Assembly: GCA_964592335.1 (NCBI GenBank)
Contig: CAZQEU010000003.1
Span: forward strand, 1-45,873
Length of the DNA stretch: 45,873 nt
DNA from: CAZKUB01 sp964592335
Lineage (GTDB): Archaea > Thermoplasmatota > E2 > DHVEG-1
Reading direction: 5' to 3'
Part shown: positions 1-8,446 of the stretch, piece by piece
Layout of the letters: each line of letters starts with the position of its first letter
How positions within the stretch are numbered: the first letter of the stretch is position 1
Notes under the pieces: generated by a model
Seen by the model: only the letters and a program-made list of their open reading frames with translations
Told to the model about the DNA's origin: nothing
The model's database searches: none
Program-made: the position numbers and the translations under genes

Positions 1-2
1 GT

Positions 3-1115
3 ACTTTAATGACTACAGATATGCCAATTTCTATTGGTGCAGAGCAATTTGCAGGCAGTATTGGTCTAATTGTTATGGCTGTGGCAGCAGTTTTGGCTTT
101 TATTACTACTGCAAATGCTGGGATACTCTCCTCATCTCGTTATCCAATGGCGATGAGCAAAGATCATCTTCTTCCTGGATTTTTTTCAAAAATGTCTAAG
201 CGAAGAGTGCCATTAATTTCTATTTTTTTTACAGCGGGTTTTATGATTTCTATTATTTTGTTTTTAGATTTAGAAGGTTTGGTAAAGGTTGCTTCAAGCT
301 TGGTTTTACTTCTTTTTATTTTTATTAATTTATCGCTTATTATGATGCGTGAAGGCAAGATTAAAAATTATAGGCCTAGTTTTAGCTCGCCTCTTTATCC
401 ATGGCTTCAGATTGTAGGAATAATAGGTTATAGTTTTCTAATAATTCAGATGGGAAACATTCTTCTGCTTTTAGTTGGTCTTTTTATTGGATTTGCGTTT
501 TTATGGTACTGGTTTTTTGCACGTGATAAAATATGGAGAGAATATTCGCTTCTTCATGTAATCGAAAGAATTACTGCACAAAAATCTACAGGATATCTAA
601 TGGATGAGGAATTACGTGAAATACTCATTGATAGGGATGAACTGGAGGAGAAAACATTTGAAGAACGTGTGAGAAACTGTGAAGTGATTGATATTTATAA
701 ATATATGAGGCCTACTAAATTTGCTCAAATAATTGCTGAAAAACTATCCAAAAAAATTGGTATTAAAACAGATAAGTTATATAATTTGATTTTAAAACGT
801 GAGCAAGACTCAAGCGTGGTTATTCACCCGGGGATAGCTGTTATTTCTCATATGATAAAGGGTAAAGAAAAGTTTGAAATACTCTTGGTAAGAAGTAAAA
901 TGGGGATGTTTCTTAAAGAGGATATGGATCCAATTCATGCGTTTTTTGTAATAGTTGCAAGTCCTGATAAAAAGAATCTTTACATGCATACTCTTATGTG
1001 GGTTATTCAGATGGCAGAAGATCCTGATTTTGAGAAAGCCTGGGTTTCTGCAAAAGATGAAGATGAGTTAAAAGAAATTTTTATTTCTTCTTGGAATAAG
1101 AAAAGAGATATCTAG
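3..1115 (+). CDS. Amino acid permease (APC family) C-terminal part fused to a PTS EIIA-like domain; 5' end cut by window
   Basis: The frame is open to the left edge, so the N-terminal transmembrane part of the permease lies outside; the ATG at 9 is internal. The visible part begins in APC-type membrane segments (a SSSRYPMAMSKD stretch typical of the cytoplasmic loop of APC transporters, then about four hydrophobic helices to roughly residue 170). A soluble domain of about 190 residues follows. Its end resembles a PTS EIIA type-2 domain: a REQDSS...GIAVISH stretch carries a His where EIIA domains have the phosphorylated His of the IPH motif, followed by FFVIVASPDKKN and HTLMWVIQMAED as in EIIA cores. 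Known: APC carriers often bear C-terminal regulatory domains. Inferred: amino-acid uptake with the EIIA-like part acting as regulator. No other PTS component is visible here. Substrate unknown. Confidence 0.85.
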   Translation, partial: TLMTTDMPISIGAEQFAGSIGLIVMAVAAVLAFITTANAGILSSSRYPMAMSKDHLLPGFFSKMSKRRVPLISIFFTAGFMISIILFLDLEGLVKVASSLVLLLFIFINLSLIMMREGKIKNYRPSFSSPLYPWLQIVGIIGYSFLIIQMGNILLLLVGLFIGFAFLWYWFFARDKIWREYSLLHVIERITAQKSTGYLMDEELREILIDRDELEEKTFEERVRNCEVIDIYKYMRPTKFAQIIAEKLSKKIGIKTDKLYNLILKREQDSSVVIHPGIAVISHMIKGKEKFEILLVRSKMGMFLKEDMDPIHAFFVIVASPDKKNLYMHTLMWVIQMAEDPDFEKAWVSAKDEDELKEIFISSWNKKRDI

Positions 1116-1123
1116 CTTTTTTA

Positions 1124-1696
1124 TTAAGCTAAAAATTTACATGTTTTTGTGTATATTTCACTTCTGTATCTTTTGTATTGTGGATAGCTTTTTGCAAAGT
1201 TTTCTACTATCTCATCGACGTTTAAATCCTTGTTTTGTTTGACAAATCTTTTAAGTTTTTTTGTAAGTTCTTTTTCTATTTCTTCTTCATAGTGTGTTTC
1301 AAGAATCTGACAGGCTGTATGATATATTTCATTTCTTTTACTATTGTACTTTGGGTTTTCTTCAATAAAATCTGTAACTATTTTTTTTACGTTTTTTTGT
1401 CTTGTCTCTGTTATAAAATCATCGAGTTTTATAGTAAGTACTTTGTCAAAATTATTTTTTGTGTAATGTTCATGGATTTCTCGGGATACAAGTAATATTT
1501 CAATAATTGATATGACAAGTAGAATTGCTGTGAGTTCTACCACCATTATGTCAGGTACATCAATTGTTAGTGCATGTATCAAAAGTATTGCTTCGACTAT
1601 TAAAATTAAGAAGGGGGGTATAAATGAAAACTTCTCAGTTTTAGGTGATTCTTTGTATTCTCGAATAAATGTCCTGAGTCTTCCTGACCGTGGCAT
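1124..1696 (-). CDS. Two-TM membrane protein with a duplicated cytoplasmic module
   Basis: I do not recognise the family. The 190-residue protein has a basic N-terminus, two hydrophobic helices (about 25-43 and 51-70) and a charged C-terminal region. That region consists of two similar copies (about 91-132 and 148-189) sharing the pattern V..IV..F....P.Y...R.EIY...C..L, so it arose by internal duplication. The only two Cys residues sit at the same place in both copies (C129 and C186). Start: ATG at 1696. A TATA-like TTTTAAA lies about 30 bases upstream (near 1725-1731) and there is no clear ribosome site, so a near-leaderless transcript is likely. It is convergent with the permease, only 8 bases away. 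Confidence 0.75.
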   Translation of the reverse strand: MPRSGRLRTFIREYKESPKTEKFSFIPPFLILIVEAILLIHALTIDVPDIMVVELTAILLVISIIEILLVSREIHEHYTKNNFDKVLTIKLDDFITETRQKNVKKIVTDFIEENPKYNSKRNEIYHTACQILETHYEEEIEKELTKKLKRFVKQNKDLNVDEIVENFAKSYPQYKRYRSEIYTKTCKFLA

Positions 1697-1741
1697 GATA
1701 ACTATGTGATAAAAAACAAGAGGGTTTAAAACAGTTATGAT

Positions 1742-1929
1742 TTATTTTTTCTTCTTTTTTGGTTTAGTAATTTCTCCTACTGCTTTTCCACCTTGAAGAT
1801 ATGCTTCAGATATGTCCTTGCTATCTTTGATTGATTTCTCCATTTGTTTACTTTGAGTTTTATCTTTTTTTTACCTAGTTCATCAAAATATTTCTTTATT
1901 TTTTTATAGGCTATAATAGTATTCTCCAT
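1742..1929 (-). pseudogene. Possible small lysine-rich protein gene, frameshifted at an A8 run
   Basis: An ATG at 1929, inside the last codons of ABCE1, opens a frame beginning MENTIIAYKKIKKYFDELGK. It reaches a run of eight A residues (complement of T at 1865-1872) and then continues as unconvincing Lys/Arg/Trp sequence. If the run had nine A residues, the frame would continue as a hydrophilic sequence (KDKTQSKQMEKSIKDSKDIS, then EAYLQGGKAVGEITKPKKKKK) to a stop at 1742, a product of about 62 residues. The downstream half also exists alone as a 33-residue ORF (ATG at 1843). Neither part has a clear ribosome site. This may be a sequencing indel, a decayed gene or chance. Confidence 0.3.
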
Positions 1930-3676
1930 CTGATCTTTGTTTTCTATCCATATAGGAATCTGGTTTGTTGACACGTGGCCGGTGTGTTTCCTCATCTCGT
2001 CTGAATGTGATATCCACGTCTTTTAGAAACATGTTCATACCTTCATGCAGGCTGAATGGTCCTTGTGCATGACCGCTCTGTCCGGGTTTTCCATCAAAGA
2101 CAATCAATGCATCAGAGATCATATCTATGAAATAGACGTCGTGATCGACTATCATCGCGCTTTTACCTGTTTTTTCAACTACTCTGCGGACTGTTCGTGA
2201 TGTAACCATGCGTTGCTCGCTATCTAGGTATGCAGATGGCTCGTCGATTAGATATATATCTGCTTCCTGTACAAGTGAATTTGCTGTTGCAACTCTTTGT
2301 AGCTCCCCGCCGCTGAGAGTTTTTAATTCTTTTTCAAGTAAATGTTTAAGGTTCATAGGCTCAAATATTTCTGCTTTGTAGAAAGAAGAGGTGAAAAGCT
2401 CAGGAGAGTTTATCTCTAAAAATGTTTGAACTGTTCCATCAAAATCAGGTGTTATATACTGGGGTTTATAGCTTACTTTTATCTGGCTTTCAACCTTGCC
2501 TGTAGAAGGTTTTATCGCGCTTGCCAGCATTTTTACAAAAGTGGTTTTACCTATAGCATTTGGCCCGACTATACCTATTATTTCTCCTTGTCTTATTACT
2601 CCTTTGTCGACTTTTAATGAAAAATTATCATATTTTTTAGTAAGATTATCATAGCTTATTAGAACGCTCATCAGCTGTCTTTGTTTTGGAGGATGAGCGA
2701 AAAACTCGATTTTTTCCCCGAAACGTATGTTTTCTTCCTTTAGATAACCTGAAAGATACGTATTTATCGCATGTCGTACGCCTTTTGGATGAGTAACAAC
2801 TCCATATGCTCCTTCTTCACCATATACAAGGTGTACATTGTCACATAGGAAATCAAGTATTGCAATGTCATGCTCGATTACAATTACTTTTTTCTTCAAG
2901 GATAGTTCTTTTATGATTCTTGCGACTTTTAATCTTTGATGTATGTCAAGATAGCTGGATGGTTCATCAAAGAAATACAGATCTACATCTTTTAGAAGTG
3001 CTGCTGCGATTGATACAAGCTGTAGTTCTCCACCTGATATCTCTGATTTCTCAATTTTTTTGTCAAGAATGTTTTTAAGGTTAAGTTTTTCAACTATTTC
3101 ATCTAATTTGTTTGATGAATCAGATTTTTTTAGGACTTCTCTGATTGTTCCTTTCAAAACTTTTGGGAGTTTGTCAACATACTGTGGTTTGACAATACTT
3201 GTTATTTTGTTCTCTGATATTTTTTTGAAGTGGTCATAAAGCTCAGTTCCAGAATAATACTCAATTACTTTATCCCATGATTCCTTTGTTTCAAAACCCC
3301 CCAGGTTTGGTGTTATCTGTCCTGAGAGAATCTTAATAGCAGTTGTTTTTCCGATACCATTTGGCCCGAGGATGCCTGTGCAGTTTCCTTTTTTTGGAAC
3401 AGGGAGTCTGAAGAGTCTAAAACCGTTTTTTCCGAATTGGTGGACTAAATCCTCGTCTAGTTCCTCTGCAAGACCAATTATTTTTATTGCTTCATATGGG
3501 CATTTATGAACACATATTCCACATCCTACGCATAGTTCTTCAGAGATAACTGGTTTCCCACTTTCCCCTATTACTATTGTTTCATCTCCAGCACGTACTC
3601 TAGGACAAAACTTTACGCATTCCTTGCTACAGTTCTTTGGTTTGCATCTGTCTTTTAAAAGGACCGCTATTCTCAT
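1904..3676 (-). CDS. abce1: ABCE1/RLI ribosome recycling ATPase
   Basis: A soluble twin-ATPase that splits ribosomes into subunits after termination together with aRF1/Pelota. The N-terminus carries the diagnostic two 4Fe-4S clusters: C11, C16, C20, C24 and C49, C52, C55, C59. The first ATPase domain has Walker A GPNGIGKTT at 104-112 and the signature SGGELQ near 215; the second has GPNAIGKTT near 370 and LSGGELQ near 460. The two Walker B/D-loop segments read FFDEPSSYLD and LIDEPSAYLD. The family-typical end (RPRVNK..SY.DR.Q...GEYYYSL) is present and the 590-residue length is normal. Start: ATG at 3676, with an AT-rich TATA-like element about 30-40 bases upstream and no ribosome site. An essential, single-copy archaeal and eukaryotic gene. 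Confidence 0.98.
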   Translation of the reverse strand: MRIAVLLKDRCKPKNCSKECVKFCPRVRAGDETIVIGESGKPVISEELCVGCGICVHKCPYEAIKIIGLAEELDEDLVHQFGKNGFRLFRLPVPKKGNCTGILGPNGIGKTTAIKILSGQITPNLGGFETKESWDKVIEYYSGTELYDHFKKISENKITSIVKPQYVDKLPKVLKGTIREVLKKSDSSNKLDEIVEKLNLKNILDKKIEKSEISGGELQLVSIAAALLKDVDLYFFDEPSSYLDIHQRLKVARIIKELSLKKKVIVIEHDIAILDFLCDNVHLVYGEEGAYGVVTHPKGVRHAINTYLSGYLKEENIRFGEKIEFFAHPPKQRQLMSVLISYDNLTKKYDNFSLKVDKGVIRQGEIIGIVGPNAIGKTTFVKMLASAIKPSTGKVESQIKVSYKPQYITPDFDGTVQTFLEINSPELFTSSFYKAEIFEPMNLKHLLEKELKTLSGGELQRVATANSLVQEADIYLIDEPSAYLDSEQRMVTSRTVRRVVEKTGKSAMIVDHDVYFIDMISDALIVFDGKPGQSGHAQGPFSLHEGMNMFLKDVDITFRRDEETHRPRVNKPDSYMDRKQRSDGEYYYSL

Positions 3677-3742
3677 GATGGTCTGAGAACTGAGAAGAAA
3701 AAGCTTTTATTAAAATGTTAGTGTTAAAAAAGAGTTATTAAA

Positions 3743-3782
3743 AAATTAAAAAAAAGAGAGTAGTACCAAAATATTTGGTACT
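3743..3782 (-). terminator. Hairpin plus T-tract terminator of the Ser/Glu-rich protein gene
   Basis: AGTACCAAA (3762-3770) and TTTGGTACT (3774-3782) form a perfect 9-bp stem around a 3-base loop. On the minus strand it is followed by a T-rich tract (CTCTTTTTTTTAATTTTTT, to about 3742). It lies 15 bases past the stop codon of the gene at 3798-5846 and upstream of ABCE1, so it fits an intrinsic-type terminator separating the two. Confidence 0.7.
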
Positions 3783-3797
3783 GTGTTGTTTTTTGTT

Positions 3798-5846
3798 TTA
3801 TAGGCCGTAACTCATTGTGCCTTCGGTCATCTCGGTTGTTTGTTGTATTTGTGTGGTAGATGTTGTGGTAGTAGTGGTTGTTGTACTTGTTGTTGCTGTT
3901 GCTGATGCCATAGATGCTGCTAATGCTGCTGCGGCTGCTGCCGCGTTGTTTTGGTGACAATGTTGTCTTAATCCCTTAGATCCACCACCAAGTCCCCAGG
4001 CCCAGTAACCATGAATACTTTTTCCTTCTTCAGGACTAATGACACCATCTCCGTCTAGATCATAGTCTTCTGGATTTTCTCCATGCTGTAGTAGATTGTC
4101 CCATATATTTTGGTTGAATCCATCTATAAAGCTTTGGATGGTTTCATCGATTTCACAATTTTCGTCAAATGATTCTATCCACATTTGTATATATGGTAAA
4201 GGAGATTCGTATTCTTCAGGATCTACTGTCCAATCCGTATTGCCTATATGATAAAATAAATCACCAATGTCGTCTATGTTCCACTGAGATTCTCCAGTTG
4301 TGTTGTTTAAAACACCGATATCTTTTAAGTATTGTTCGAAAGCTTCCTGGGTTGCATCTTTTCCAGCTTTGATACAATCTCCTATAATTCCATTTGTAGC
4401 GGTACCACCGGTCATCATCATTGCGCCACCCATTGCCATCATTCCACTGTTAAAGCCAACTCCACTTGATGTTTGGCCATATTCTCCTTGTAATAATGAT
4501 GTTAAAGAGCTTCCTCCTATGTCATTTAGGGTTGATATAATAGCACCTCGAACATCTTCTCTAGATATATCGCTGTTTGGAAGTTTATTTAGTATTAAAT
4601 CTATTATTGAGTCAATTTCTGTATTAGAAAGTCCATTGTTTACTATGTTTGCTAGACTTGAATGAGGTTGCCCGTTTTCCGATAGTACAGATGATAATAT
4701 GTATGTATCGTATACTCCTACTGCATTTGATATTGAATCCAAGAAATTTGCCTGTTCAGTTGCTGATACTTGATTGTAGTAACTAGAAAGTAGAGCTGTA
4801 TTTATGAATATGCTCTTAGCGGATTCTGTTAGTGATTCACTACTTTCTTGTATTTGTGTTTCAGATGAAACAGATGAAGTCTCTATTGAATAACTTGAGC
4901 TACCAGAAGGCTCCCAGCAGTTAAAGAAATTAAGCCAACGGAATATTGTATCTTTAGATTTCCATAAACAAAACCAAAAACCATCTCCAAAGCTACTTGT
5001 TGCAGTATTGAAACCGCTTAATTTGTAAAACATGGTGTCTATTTCTCCAGATGAAACAATTTCTGACATTGCTCTTTCAGCTTCAATATTGACATCATCT
5101 ATATCTATACTTATTGATATTCCATCTTCTGCAAAATCTAATGAATTCATAGCACTTAATATTTCAACGATTTTATTTTTTAAAAGTCTCACTTTTTCTT
5201 CATCTGGAACATCTTTTGCACTTGCTAGTTCTGCTTCGCTAACTTTTTCACTTGCTAATTGTGCACAATACGGGCAACCTTCGCTAGATACTGCTTTTTC
5301 GCTTGAACTTTTACTTTTTTCAGCTGATTGTAATTCAGATCCTTCTTTGGCTGAATCAGCTGCAGATACAACTTCAGATGATTCTTCTGAGCTTTCTTTT
5401 TCATAGCTTACTGATTCTCCTTTATCTGGTGCTATTGGTGGTACCTGACCGTCATCCGAACTTTCACCGCCTTCATCACCTTTAGAAGATTGTAATTCAG
5501 ATCCTTCTTTGGCTGAATCAGCTGCAGATACAACTTCAGATGATTCTTCTGTGATTTCTTCTTCAGCAGAGTTTGCTGCAGTTTCTTCTTCTGATTTGCT
5601 TTGTTCTTCTACATCAGATACAGCTTCAGATGATTCTTTTTCATTAATACTTGCTGCGGATACTATTTCTTCTCTTTTTATTTTTTCTTTAGAAATATAT
5701 TCTGATGCTCTTGATAATACATCGGCATCTCTTGCTGATTTAAATCCTATAGCAGATATACTTACAGTAGAGCTTAGCATAAGTATGACTGTAAATACAC
5801 TTGCTAGTATTATTAGCGTCTTTTTATTTCCTTTATTTCTCCTCAT
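3798..5846 (-). CDS. Large secreted Ser/Glu-rich protein with internal repeats and an EF-hand-like loop
   Basis: Function unknown. A basic N-terminus and one hydrophobic helix (about 10-31) look like a signal peptide or anchor. Residues 45-190 are an acidic Ser/Glu/Ala-rich stalk in which ESSEVVSAADSAKEGSELQS occurs twice (101-120 and 155-174); the DNA of the two copies is identical over 64 bp. A CPYC pair (191/194) follows. The middle third is rich in Ser, Asn and Ile, with a Gly/Met-rich hydrophobic patch (GMMAMGGAMMMTGG) near 470. A calcium-loop motif DYDLDGDGVISPEE lies near 599-612, as in dockerin or EF-hand repeats. The C-terminus has an Ala run and a Thr run (TTTTTTTT), a likely glycosylated tail. 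Start: ATG at 5846 with AAGGTGT 5-6 bases upstream and TATA at 5907-5917. I infer a cell-surface protein. Confidence 0.85.
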   Translation of the reverse strand: MRRNKGNKKTLIILASVFTVILMLSSTVSISAIGFKSARDADVLSRASEYISKEKIKREEIVSAASINEKESSEAVSDVEEQSKSEEETAANSAEEEITEESSEVVSAADSAKEGSELQSSKGDEGGESSDDGQVPPIAPDKGESVSYEKESSEESSEVVSAADSAKEGSELQSAEKSKSSSEKAVSSEGCPYCAQLASEKVSEAELASAKDVPDEEKVRLLKNKIVEILSAMNSLDFAEDGISISIDIDDVNIEAERAMSEIVSSGEIDTMFYKLSGFNTATSSFGDGFWFCLWKSKDTIFRWLNFFNCWEPSGSSSYSIETSSVSSETQIQESSESLTESAKSIFINTALLSSYYNQVSATEQANFLDSISNAVGVYDTYILSSVLSENGQPHSSLANIVNNGLSNTEIDSIIDLILNKLPNSDISREDVRGAIISTLNDIGGSSLTSLLQGEYGQTSSGVGFNSGMMAMGGAMMMTGGTATNGIIGDCIKAGKDATQEAFEQYLKDIGVLNNTTGESQWNIDDIGDLFYHIGNTDWTVDPEEYESPLPYIQMWIESFDENCEIDETIQSFIDGFNQNIWDNLLQHGENPEDYDLDGDGVISPEEGKSIHGYWAWGLGGGSKGLRQHCHQNNAAAAAAALAASMASATATTSTTTTTTTTSTTQIQQTTEMTEGTMSYGL
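5326..5551 (-). repeat. Perfect 64-bp direct repeat within the Ser/Glu-rich gene
   Basis: Bases 5326-5389 and 5488-5551 are identical over 64 bp and lie 162 bp apart (a multiple of 3, so the frame is kept). Each copy encodes ESSEVVSAADSAKEGSELQS. The absence of any synonymous difference points to a recent duplication or gene conversion. Confidence 0.9.
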
Positions 5847-5906
5847 TTTTTACACCTTCTTATTTTAGTGCCAAACACTTTGACGAGATATACTCTGTAA
5901 ATTATA

Positions 5907-5917
5907 GTATTTAAACA
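5907..5917 (-). promoter_or_regulatory. TATA box of the Ser/Glu-rich protein gene
   Basis: On the minus strand GTTTAAATACT lies about 60 bases before the ATG at 5846. An archaeal start site would fall about 25 bases downstream, leaving a leader that contains AAGGTGT just before the start codon. Confidence 0.5.
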
Positions 5918-5966
5918 TTTTGTGTAAAAATGTCAAAAAAACGTTTTTTTCAAAACACAGAAGAAT

Positions 5967-7274
5967 CTAACTATTTAGAATCATATATGTACTATCTTCA
6001 ATACTTAAATCTGTATTGTAATCATATAAGTATAGATTAATATAATAAAACTTGGAAGTCCAACTACTATCTGTTAAAAAACCCCAATAATGAGCATTAT
6101 TTCCTACATGTGTTTTATTTTTACTATGTGAAGCATAAACAGTTCCACTTGAATCGGTTACATTTATTTTAAGAAATATGTTACACTCAGAATCATCATT
6201 TGTGGTATTTATCCCGGTATATTCAACATAAACATAAAGAGTATCACCTAAATCAAAAGTAGACTTAGGGGTATATTCTTGATAAGAAGGTTCTGAATCA
6301 ACAGGGGTAAAAACAATAATTTTTGGAATTTGTTTAGACAATGTAAAAGTTGTCTGTTTACTAGTGCTTAAACCAGATATCTCATCTTTTAATTCAAAAA
6401 CAACAGTATATTCACCTAAATCCCATGAATCATTAGATGAAAAAACATAACTGGTTTCAAGATCCTCAGGAGAAACTATATTAAAACTATAGCTTTCCAA
6501 CAAGTCCACATCAAAATAAACATTTAGAGTTACTAAAATATCATAGGTATTGTTATGTGTTACATTACTATATTCAAAATTAATATTTATAGAATCTTCT
6601 AATCCATAAATAGAATCTTTAGTAGCAAGACTTGTTATCTTAGGTGGATCATAATTGTTGGAGGGACTTAAGTCATCTGAAACATTACCTATAAAAAAGA
6701 AAACTAACACCACAATAAGTACTAAACCGACTATTGCAGGCACAGCAAACTTTAAGATTTTTTTATTACTATTCTTCTCCTTAATATCAACCTTTTTTTC
6801 AGGTTTTTTTATTTCAGAAGATGGTTTAGTAACATTGGGTTCTAAGGTTTTATCCTGAGATGATGTTTTTACCCATCTATAGGATTCAACGATTTCATCG
6901 ATTTTATCCTCAAAGTTTTTCAAACTACGGGGAATCATCGCCTCATCATCATAGTGAACAACGCTTTTCTTTTTTACTTGCTCGTCAACTCCAGGCATCT
7001 CAACAGTAAGCCTTGTATAAGAACGATTTGAACTCTCAGATATCTGGTAATTCTGATTGATATTAAAAACACCTGATTCCTTCAAATCCTCAAGAAGAGT
7101 TACAATTTTTTCTTCATCTATTGAAGTCTCTATTCTATCTTTTATCTTTACATTATCAATTCCTTCATAAACAACTCTACCACTATCATAAACAGTAATT
7201 GAATATTCCGGGCCTCCACCAAGCCCTTTCCTAAACAATTTAATCTTAATAGAGTCATCCTGCATGCTAACCAA
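5967..7274 (-). CDS. Single-pass membrane protein: DUF6438-like N-domain, TM helix, external beta domain
   Basis: Residues 1-130 resemble DUF6438 proteins: GGGPEYSITVYDSGRVVYEG, then I..EKIVTLLEDLKESGVFNI, then a beta-strand pair with YTRLTVEMPG. A Lys-rich linker leads to one strong TM helix (about 174-196: FAVPAIVGLVLIVVLVFFFIG). About 235 residues of Asn/Ser/Thr-rich beta sequence with several N-x-S/T sites follow, probably two Ig-like domains. Topology suggests the N-domain is cytoplasmic and the C-terminal part external. Function unknown. Start: the longest frame begins with TTG at 7274; an ATG at 7265 is the alternative. A GGAGAG lies near 7288-7294, rather far from both, so the start is uncertain. 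Confidence 0.8.
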   Translation of the reverse strand: MVSMQDDSIKIKLFRKGLGGGPEYSITVYDSGRVVYEGIDNVKIKDRIETSIDEEKIVTLLEDLKESGVFNINQNYQISESSNRSYTRLTVEMPGVDEQVKKKSVVHYDDEAMIPRSLKNFEDKIDEIVESYRWVKTSSQDKTLEPNVTKPSSEIKKPEKKVDIKEKNSNKKILKFAVPAIVGLVLIVVLVFFFIGNVSDDLSPSNNYDPPKITSLATKDSIYGLEDSININFEYSNVTHNNTYDILVTLNVYFDVDLLESYSFNIVSPEDLETSYVFSSNDSWDLGEYTVVFELKDEISGLSTSKQTTFTLSKQIPKIIVFTPVDSEPSYQEYTPKSTFDLGDTLYVYVEYTGINTTNDDSECNIFLKINVTDSSGTVYASHSKNKTHVGNNAHYWGFLTDSSWTSKFYYINLYLYDYNTDLSIEDSTYMILNS

Positions 7275-7422
7275 CTCTTAAATCTGTATGATCTCTCCTA
7301 ACTAAATATAGATATAAAATAAGTATCATATAAAATCTATCTTTTAATTGTAAACAAAAGAAAAAATATAATACCAATAAATCTAATTACTAAATATAAA
7401 AGGTGAAGAGAGGAATAAATAA

Positions 7423-7617
7423 ATGGTAGAAAATCAAAACATTCATATCAAACTTGAGATAAGTAGAGACCCTTCTACAGGTAAATTGAACCTTATGACA
7501 AAATTTGATCCAAAAGCCCCAAACTTTGAAAAAGAAGATGATGGTTTTAGTTGGTCACCAACAAAAGAAGAAAGGGATTTTATCAACGAAGCATTTGATA
7601 TGATTACAAAAAAATAA
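7423..7617 (+). CDS. Small acidic protein of unknown function (64 aa)
   Basis: I do not recognise it. ATG at 7423 is preceded by GAGAGGAATAAATAA, a good ribosome site, and a TATA-like AAATATAAAAGG lies at about 7393-7404. The 64-residue soluble product is hydrophilic with no Cys or membrane segment; the first 28 residues (IHIKLEISRD..TGKLNLMTKFD) look like a beta hairpin and the end like a helix (KEERDFINEAFDMITKK). It is convergent with the next small gene, 6 bases away, and divergent from the DUF6438-like gene. Confidence 0.65.
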   Translation: MVENQNIHIKLEISRDPSTGKLNLMTKFDPKAPNFEKEDDGFSWSPTKEERDFINEAFDMITKK

Positions 7618-7623
7618 AATCAG

Positions 7624-7839
7624 TTATATCTTAGCAGAGACATTTTCCATATTAAGCTTAAACAATAGTTCATCAAGTCTTTCATGAGAAAAACCCTGGT
7701 CAACCTTATCTAAAAGCTTATGTGTTTTAAAAAATATCTCCTCTTGCTCTATTACCCCATTTAATGTTTTATCTATTACATTCTGATATATGTATTTACA
7801 AACTAATATACCATCTTGAAATGTTAACTCCTCTCCCAT
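7624..7839 (-). CDS. Small protein of unknown function (71 aa)
   Basis: I do not recognise it. The frame is open from a TTG at 7863, but the ATG at 7839 is preferred because a strong GGAGG lies 9 bases before it. The product (MGEELTFQDG...) is predicted soluble and mostly helical, with a single Cys. It lies downstream of the interrupted Cas4-like gene on the same strand (73 bases away) and could be cotranscribed. Confidence 0.6.
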   Translation of the reverse strand: MGEELTFQDGILVCKYIYQNVIDKTLNGVIEQEEIFFKTHKLLDKVDQGFSHERLDELLFKLNMENVSAKI

Positions 7840-7912
7840 ATTATTAACCGCCTCCACGGTCAAGAATATGTAATAAATTTGGGACTTATAAAATTTGTTA
7901 AAAAAATAGAAA

Positions 7913-8284
7913 TCAAATTATTTTTTTATCACAATGTTTTCGCATGGAGCAGGCCACACATCTATTAGGGTCATTATGATTTAAAGAGATGTTTTCCGTT
8001 CTTAGATTGTATCTCATTTTCTTAATTATATTCTCAAGTTCATATCTTGTCTTGGGATTAAACGGTATCTTGAATTCAGATTCGTTATTGTATACAATTA
8101 CTCCAAATGGTACAAAATCATTATAGTTATCTTCAATTAGTTGGCAGTATGCAGCAAGCTGCATTACATGATTCTTAAGTGGATAAGAATGATTCCCTGA
8201 TTTGAACTCAACTGGAATAAGATGGTTATTGTTTTTTGTTATATAATCAGGTTTTCCTGCAATCAGATATTTCTTTGAAAACAA
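7913..8284 (-). CDS. C-terminal fragment of the Cas4-like nuclease
   Basis: The longest canonical-start ORF after the TGA begins at TTG 8284, already inside the nuclease fold, so that start is probably not natural. It has the D of GKPDYI, E-x-K of VEFKSG, the QxxxY helix and CVACSMRKHC. Upstream in-frame codons back to 8446 clearly belong to the same protein. Confidence 0.55.
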   Translation of the reverse strand: MFSKKYLIAGKPDYITKNNNHLIPVEFKSGNHSYPLKNHVMQLAAYCQLIEDNYNDFVPFGVIVYNNESEFKIPFNPKTRYELENIIKKMRYNLRTENISLNHNDPNRCVACSMRKHCDKKII

Positions 8285-8446
8285 AGGTTTTGCAGGCCTG
8301 CCAAGATCGGTATAGGTAATTTTTCCTTTTTGAATCTTGTATTTTTCTTTTGTTTTTCTTACATTCCTTCTGAGAAGTTTTGAAATTAAAATAAAACATA
8401 TGGAGATGATTATCAGAACAATACTGATAATTATTGTCTGATTTAT

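Noticed and set aside
1777..1995. 72-residue minus-strand ORF overlapping the ABCE1 end, read as it stands
   Set aside because: Its start lies well inside ABCE1 and its second half is Lys/Arg-rich nonsense; a frameshifted version is reported instead as a low-confidence candidate.
4300..5868. Several plus-strand ORFs of 119-124 residues opposite the Ser/Glu-rich gene
   Set aside because: They are low-complexity Ser/Leu-rich mirror images of the biased coding strand with no ribosome sites; they vanish as soon as the minus-strand gene is accepted.
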